A stretch of 64,000 nt of DNA from Aquatica leii (lineage: Eukaryota > Arthropoda > Insecta > Coleoptera > Lampyridae): contig CM069439.1 of the NCBI GenBank assembly GCA_035610365.1, positions 9,362,001 to 9,426,000 of the forward strand, read 5' to 3'. Position numbers and translations under genes: made by a program. Below are positions 58,045 through 64,000 of the stretch, piece after piece. Below the pieces are notes generated by a model that searched no databases, was not told the origin of the DNA, and was given only the letters and a program-made list of their open reading frames with translations. Numbering within the stretch: position 1 is the stretch's first letter; each line of letters starts with the position of its first letter.

Positions 58045-61000
58045 GAAAAAATCTAGGGTTTAATTAACTATTTTCAACGAAATTTATTTCGTTGTTAACT
58101 GAACGTTAATGATTTGATTCAATAATAAAAGTATAAGAAAGTTATGAAATAGTAGGTAATTAGACAGGAGGAGATTAAAGGTATACCTTAAATATAATAA
58201 TTAACTCAATGAGTTAATGACTGTATACTTTTAAATAAGCGTTCTAAGACCTGTTTCTGCAGTGCTTAAAAAAATTGAAGATTGGTCAAATATGCACCTA
58301 TAACCATAAATGTATATGCAAATGCATAATTATCCTAAGCTTATTGATGACTTTCCGATCAACCCTAGTACAAACCAATTCATACTTAATCTAACTCTCC
58401 ATTCTATTAATGACCACAACAAAGATGGAATCGATGCATTTTTATGATAAATTAAATGTAATTTGTCTATAAAATCGACTAGATAACGATCATACACTCG
58501 TATGGTTACTGCTTCATTGTCTACTCCAGAAACTCGTAGAACAAATAAGAATATTGTTTGAGCTTTATCTAAACCACCAAAATCAATTATTTTTTAATTC
58601 ACTTAATTTGGTTAATTTTTTTTATATTTCCAATAAAAATTAAATCGTTAAAATAAAATTTTCTGTGTTGTGACACCATCACCAAAATTGGATTTCGGTA
58701 ATTGTTTACGAGAAGAGCACTAAACAACGCGCTCAAAAATATCCCTCGTCAATTATGATATTAAATTACATAAGGTATGGTAGCGGAGATTATTGTACAA
58801 TTTTAAAAGCCTTGAGTCGACTTTGAGATTTTGTAACATATTCATGAGAAATCTGGCAAAAAGGAAAAGAACACTGATTTTTACCCTCAGAAATATATCT
58901 AATATGAATATGATAGCGAAGAAATGGGGAGTTGCTAATCAAAATGCATAGCTTATGCTTGTGGCACTCTTAGCGTAGGCCTAAACAACATGAAGAAATT
59001 AAAATGAAACTCCATATCCGATAGCATTAATATATGCAGTTCGTGTCACCCCCAAGATGCTGCGTGAATATTTTAATTTTTATACGTATTAAGAAATGCG
59101 ATATGTAAAACTTGTAAAATTAGTTTCGGGGTAATAAAGTTCCCGCATCTTGTGTAATTAAAATTTTTCTCTTATACAAATTAAGTTAAATTGCAAAAAT
59201 TACGCCGGTTGCAAATAAATGTAAATACTAACTCAATGACTTTTCCTAAAGCATTTTAAGACTCCTCACACAAGGGGCCGAGTGTTTTAAAGAATAATCA
59301 GCTAACATACCCCAACTGAAAAAAATCAGACTTGCAAATTTCTGATTGCACCCTTCACAGCCCGTAAAGATATTAGTCTCTTACATTTACACCGTCACCC
59401 TTGCTACTGTTAAAACGCAACGCATTCAATTATTTTGCGAGAGAAAAATTACAGCAACAGTTGTACATACGCACTAATTTCCATAAATCTTTTTCCAGTT
59501 CCGGAGGGCGATTCTTTTTAAAATATTTTCTAACGTCGTTTGTTTTTAAATATCCCAGGGAGTTGCTTTAATATTTACGCCAGCTAAAACATGGACACTT
59601 CGTAGTAAAAGAAAATAAAAGGAAAAACAATTTGTATCACGTAACACTTTCTGTGTTGTAAGTTGGTGGTTTTCTTGCAACCTTAAGTTGAGCACTGAAT
59701 AACAATTAGCCGTTTCTATATTTATCAAAAGCGTTCAATACTTTAACCGTTTGAAAAGAGATACAGAAGATGTGTAACCCACGCGAACATTATTATTCTC
59801 CCTTCGATCTAATCTAATGATCCTTAAGGATGTGAAGGATAATCTTAGAAGTTTTTAGAACATACAAAGTTTCACAATTACATAAACTTCTTCAATACGC
59901 CACGAAAACATTTTCTACCACGTTTCTTAAGTAACCATTTGTAAGTTCATCAAACTAAGTCATATTTTATATCTAATGCTTTTTCAGTAACACCCTTAAA
60001 ACTTCTTAGACTAAACGACAAACATTCATGAAATAAACACAACGACAAAGTAAAAAGTTTTCCCTACTTTGAATTTATTATATCATAACCCAATTTTGAC
60101 GAAATAAGCCCTAATCTTTTTTTATAACAATTCAACACATGTTTTAATATACGGAGAGTCAGCATTATCTAAAATGATAAATGTTAATTTACCGAAAACA
60201 ATCTTTCAAAAACCAAACTTCTTTCTTGATGACAACCCTGGTTTATGACTATTTTTAATTTCAACAAAAACATAGACTATTTTGTAAAATAAGCTCTATT
60301 TGATGTTAATGATAAGAGAAGAAGATTTACGGAAAGTTAATAATCAAAGAAAGCATTCTAAGAAAGTTGCAAATATAAACCAAACCATTGGATTCAGTTT
60401 ATTTTTGCCTTGGCAAATATAGATCAATATTTGACAAAAATGGGTTCTTTTTTCACTGAGCAAAATCACATTTTTCAAAATGTAAAAATAATTAAACTGT
60501 TTGGTAAATACCAGTGACAGCGTTAAGTTTTTTAAGATGAGTAGGCACAAATGGACACAATATTTTTGGGATAAAGGTAATTTACCTAAATTATTAAACA
60601 TTGCTTTCTCCAATTTAAGTGGGCACTCCAATAAAGTAAGGTCTACCAAGCCTCCCTTAGCGCCGCTCCTGCTAAATACAATACATTAATGAAAAAGATA
60701 AAATTGAACTATTAGTGCTATTGACTCTACGAAACCTGTACAATAAATGAGTAATAATGCTGGTTAAAAGAGATTACCTTATTTTAAAACTTTAAATTTG
60801 TTTCACCTGTACAAAATATTTATGTCTGTATTTCCGCTTTTACGCAGTTAAGACTTTAAAATATCAAATTAAATATGTACATGACGCTTTTGTAGATATT
60901 TCTCATGATCTCATTTGTAACACAACCGTTAGGTACAAGACTTAACAATTTTTTTCGTTATATGCGTTGTATTGCATTTTACCAGTAAAGTTAACGTTTT

Positions 61001-63655
61001 CTTGGTTATTATAGACACCATCATAGAGTCAATTAAAGACAGATTCGATATAATAATTTTTTATCACTGTTGTATGATATTACGTTGCTTATTATAGAAG
61101 ACATTATGCATAATTCCGCCTCCTACAATTAGTAATACGTTTCAGTTTAAAAATATATCGCATATTTAATGAGGTAAGTATGTGGATCATATTTGACCCG
61201 ACAAACAACACGTTCATGTTACAAAAAAAAACTTGTTTATTAAAAATCATAATGACCAAATTATTCATACGTATGTGTTCAGTTTTTAAACGTCTATTCT
61301 ACACACCGCTAAATCTGAAGTTGCAACCGATAAAACTTAACCAATGCAGTTTTATTTTCATGTCATTTAACACTCTATTTGCAATGCGGTTCACTATGAT
61401 TATCAAAATGTGGCATTCAATACATGTTATTTCCCTGTTCGATGTTACATCGTATGTTGGTCCTACATTAGCTGCACGAAAAATGATTGACGTTTCAATT
61501 TTATTTGAATCGATCTCTATCAATAAAGAGCTCATAAAGTAATGCAAAATGAATTCTTATTTAACTGATGTTGAAGTAAATAACTCAGATGTTTTATATA
61601 CAAACAAAAATAGCCTTAAGAAACCCCAATTTTGTAATAGCAAAGTATTACATATTGTATTCGTTTTACGTTTCCTAGCTTCAAATCATTTGTTGTTATT
61701 TTGTAAATTTTAAAGTTTTTTTTCCTGCTTATTATTATTACTGTGTACGTAAAACTTCTGAAGTAGTAGTTAAAGTACAAACATTTTTTTACACCACAGT
61801 TAATATGAAAAAAAATAACATAATTATAACTTCATTTGACTAGTTTCATAAAACGAAAATGCAAATAAATAATGCATAAAACAAAAATTTATTTTTTTTT
61901 ATTTAAAAAAATCAACTTTTAAACCGGATGAAGGATAATTGCTTTAGAAAGATAATACACTTTTTAAAAAACGGGTAGTAATAAACAAGACAAGGATGTA
62001 TCAAAAAAGAAGTGTTACATCAGGTTACAAAACAAATAAAAAATACCAGTGCCGGAAAAAACAACTCGTCTCAGCTTAAAACAATTAAGATTATAAAGTA
62101 AGATATAAAGCGAAGAAAAGATACTGTAAAACCTCAGTAAAAGTTTCGTGTTCGTGGATCACTCTGTATACGTTAGCAATAAGTAATAATTCCAAAAATA
62201 ATATTTTTGTCATTTCAACTTACGTTTGTGTCAATTTAATTTGGTGGATGTAATCAGTGCGAAAAACGCCTTCGGAAAAGTGACGAACAATGACATGACA
62301 AACAGTAAGAATTGATTATAAGAATATTATGAAAGCAAATAGAGAGCGTCGAAATGACCATGATGAATGAGCATAATAGTGCGATTGTTTGCAGTGCACA
62401 ATTTCCTTACTCTGACATGTATCCGGAAATTGCTGCCAATCTCGAGGGATGCAGCCGCGATGCTTACGCGATTAGATAGGTATCGCACAATAGCTCCAGA
62501 CGGATTTAATAAAGCACTCTTCGATTGTGCGTTATCCTCATCTTTGCTCTACTTGATCAGGACAACACGCCGACCCTATTGATATGCATTGGACTTTTAC
62601 GTCTCATCACAAGTCGATATTCCTTTTATCCCGATTACGGGACTAGTTTTAGCTCAGATCTGAAAGTGAGATGCTGCAGCGCAATTTTTTTAAATTTTCA
62701 TAATTTTGTTTCACTAACGTCGGATTATTAAAAAAATTCAAAATATGAATTATTTGAGGACCCCCTTCAGTTTCCTGCAGAGAAGTGCTTAGGTAAATTG
62801 CCATAACGACTTTAACGCTATGTAGGTATATAAATAAAACCAGTTTCTACATAAATTTTAATTAATTAATTTAAATTAGTGGCTATTGCGTACGGTAGGA
62901 AAAATACACTACTTTTGTACATTTTTATTAATGCATTTTTAGTTAAGCACTAAATTTTAAAAAACGATCGTGAGCGATATATAAGATCTTTTTTTTTCGT
63001 TTAAAAAATATAGGAAATTAATATTCATTAACGATGTTGGTACATCATTTCAAACATACAAAGAAATTAAAGATTCCATCTATAATGCTGAGTTATAGCG
63101 TGAGGGTTATTTATGAACAGTAGGGTGACATAAGTCGAGACTTTAAATAAAAAGCTTAATGCAACCACATGAATACAATTCTAACAGAAAAAACTAAACT
63201 GGTTAAAAGCGTTAACCAATTAAATAAATCATTTGAAATATCCAAATTAAAACATTAATTTTCTTAAAACTGTCAACGTTTCGTCTCATTTTCTAAGCCA
63301 CATCAACGGAACACACAATTCATAATAAAATAAAATCAAACGTAACAGTTCTCAAAAAATCAATCAATCAATTCTAATCAATTAGATTACTTAAACAAAA
63401 AGTTTCCGTGATAATTAGTAAATCTCAAAAACGTGTGAAAATTTTTACGCTTAAAAAACAAATCAGCTAATGTTATAATTCATTCTGCCCAAAATTTACA
63501 ACTCATTCTATGCTCAATTTTTATATTTATTTTATTTATTTTATGTACATTGTTTTAAGAAAAGCATATCTGCCGTTAATCTTTGCAAAAAAAGTCTACA
63601 AGTTGATCAAAAATATGGAAAGAGGGTAATTAAATTGCAGCAAAACTATTGGGCA
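58045..63655. other. Long AT-rich stretch, no gene recognised
   Basis: No protein motif, transposon end or RNA gene recognised. The open frames at 60,344-60,649 (minus) and 61,180-61,542 (plus) have AT-driven composition and no known motif. A GC-richer patch at 62,340-62,670 (CTCGAGGGATGCAGCCGCG, CACGCCGACCC) is unassigned and may be unique host sequence. Confidence 0.45.
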
Positions 63656-63659
63656 GCAA

Positions 63660-64000
63660 AGTGATAAAAATGTGTCAGATAAAACTTCTTTATCTGATCA
63701 TAGATACATTTCGATTCAACAATGAATCAGATGAGTAACTCGTAATGGAGTACAGAAACCCGAGGAAAACCGACTGGGAGTTGTTCAACGAAACCTTAGC
63801 CGACGAAATCAGAGACTGTCCTTCAGTTGTAAGGTCAACGCACGAGCTAGAACTACTGACGGACAGTATTGTTGGTTTATTAAAATCCGCATTTGAAACA
63901 AGATGCTCAAAAATTGTCAAACGAACCCCCAACAAGGCTACTTAGTGGCACAGGCAGCACGCACAAGAAAACTATTTAACACAGTCAAAAAAAGCCTAAC
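63660..64000 (+). pseudogene. LINE (non-LTR retrotransposon) fragment, endonuclease end, runs off the window
   Basis: Plus frames read DKTSLSDHRYISI (about 63,679-63,717), the SDHRYI motif that closes apurinic-type endonuclease domains of LINE ORF2. After a stop and frame change comes YRNPRKTDWELFNETLADEI with RDCP and a HELELLTDSIVGLLKSAFET segment (63,748-63,900), the usual linker between endonuclease and reverse transcriptase. In a further frame LVAQAARTRKLFNTVKKSL reaches the window end. The domain order points to a Jockey-like insect LINE; the reverse transcriptase would lie beyond 64,000. At least two frame disruptions are visible, so it is a decayed copy. Confidence 0.75.

Noticed and set aside
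61180-61542. 120-codon open frame as a gene
   Set aside because: No motif; residue bias follows local AT richness, and the opposite strand is open too.
1-64000. tRNA, rRNA, CRISPR array or bacterial operon structure
   Set aside because: No cloverleaf-type internal promoter boxes, rRNA segments or regularly spaced repeats with unique spacers were recognised. The tandem units at 19,790-19,935 are directly adjacent without unique spacers.

Overview
The window is AT-rich, intron- and repeat-like eukaryotic DNA, most probably from an insect. The reasons are the mix of mobile elements (mariner, Tc1, MULE with FLYWCH-type transposase, piggyBac, several hAT lineages, Penelope-like elements), the lack of any operon-like gene packing, and metazoan-type splice signals. 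I cannot name the species. No host protein-coding gene is securely visible. The best host candidate is a 33-nt microexon on the minus strand at 10,772-10,804, next to a GC/CpG-richer block (about 9,050-10,740).

Layout from left to right: an internally deleted BED/hAT element (855-2,460) fused to a 5'-truncated piggyBac (2,465-3,765); a Penelope-like element with long inverted terminal repeats (4,841-6,888) and a solo piece of its repeat (11,636-11,815); the CpG-rich block and microexon; two copies of one MULE family in opposite orientation (11,893-12,845 minus; 19,478-21,606 plus), the second carrying a fold-back element; two more Penelope fragments (12,955-13,330; 15,830-16,425); an unassigned transposase-like fossil (13,810-14,990); an LTR-type gag remnant (18,785-19,475); a Tc1 fragment joined to a mariner (21,655-22,790); then 4 kb of featureless AT-rich DNA. 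From 28,986 to 33,535 lies a complete-ended hAT with an exact 8-bp target duplication, interrupted by an internally deleted mariner with a TA duplication. A degenerate copy of an unassigned family (35,950-37,430, minus) and a CGGBP1-type hAT (37,843-38,965) follow. A DUF4817-type mariner-like element (39,744-41,374) holds a small retroelement-like insert (40,797-41,186) made of two perfect 119-nt inverted arms around a hammerhead ribozyme. At 46,235-49,930 a Tc1 element is split by a second complete-ended hAT (46,817-49,540). Beside it two unassigned transposase-like ORF families stand head to head (50,170-50,815 minus; 50,790-52,290 plus). A Penelope fragment (54,830-56,190), a CGGBP1-hAT fragment (57,640-58,040) and a LINE running off the right edge (63,660-64,000) complete the map.

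How it fits together: this is a graveyard of nested mobile elements, and nesting gives relative ages. The hammerhead insert is younger than its mariner host; the mariner at 30.8 kb is younger than its hAT host; the hAT at 46.8 kb is younger than its Tc1 host; the fold-back element is younger than its MULE host. The most notable item is the hammerhead-bearing palindrome. Next is the pair of unassigned ORF families, one of which shows a weak, memory-based resemblance to the RAG1/Transib C-terminal catalytic region. Family assignments rest on motifs recognised by eye, not on database searches.
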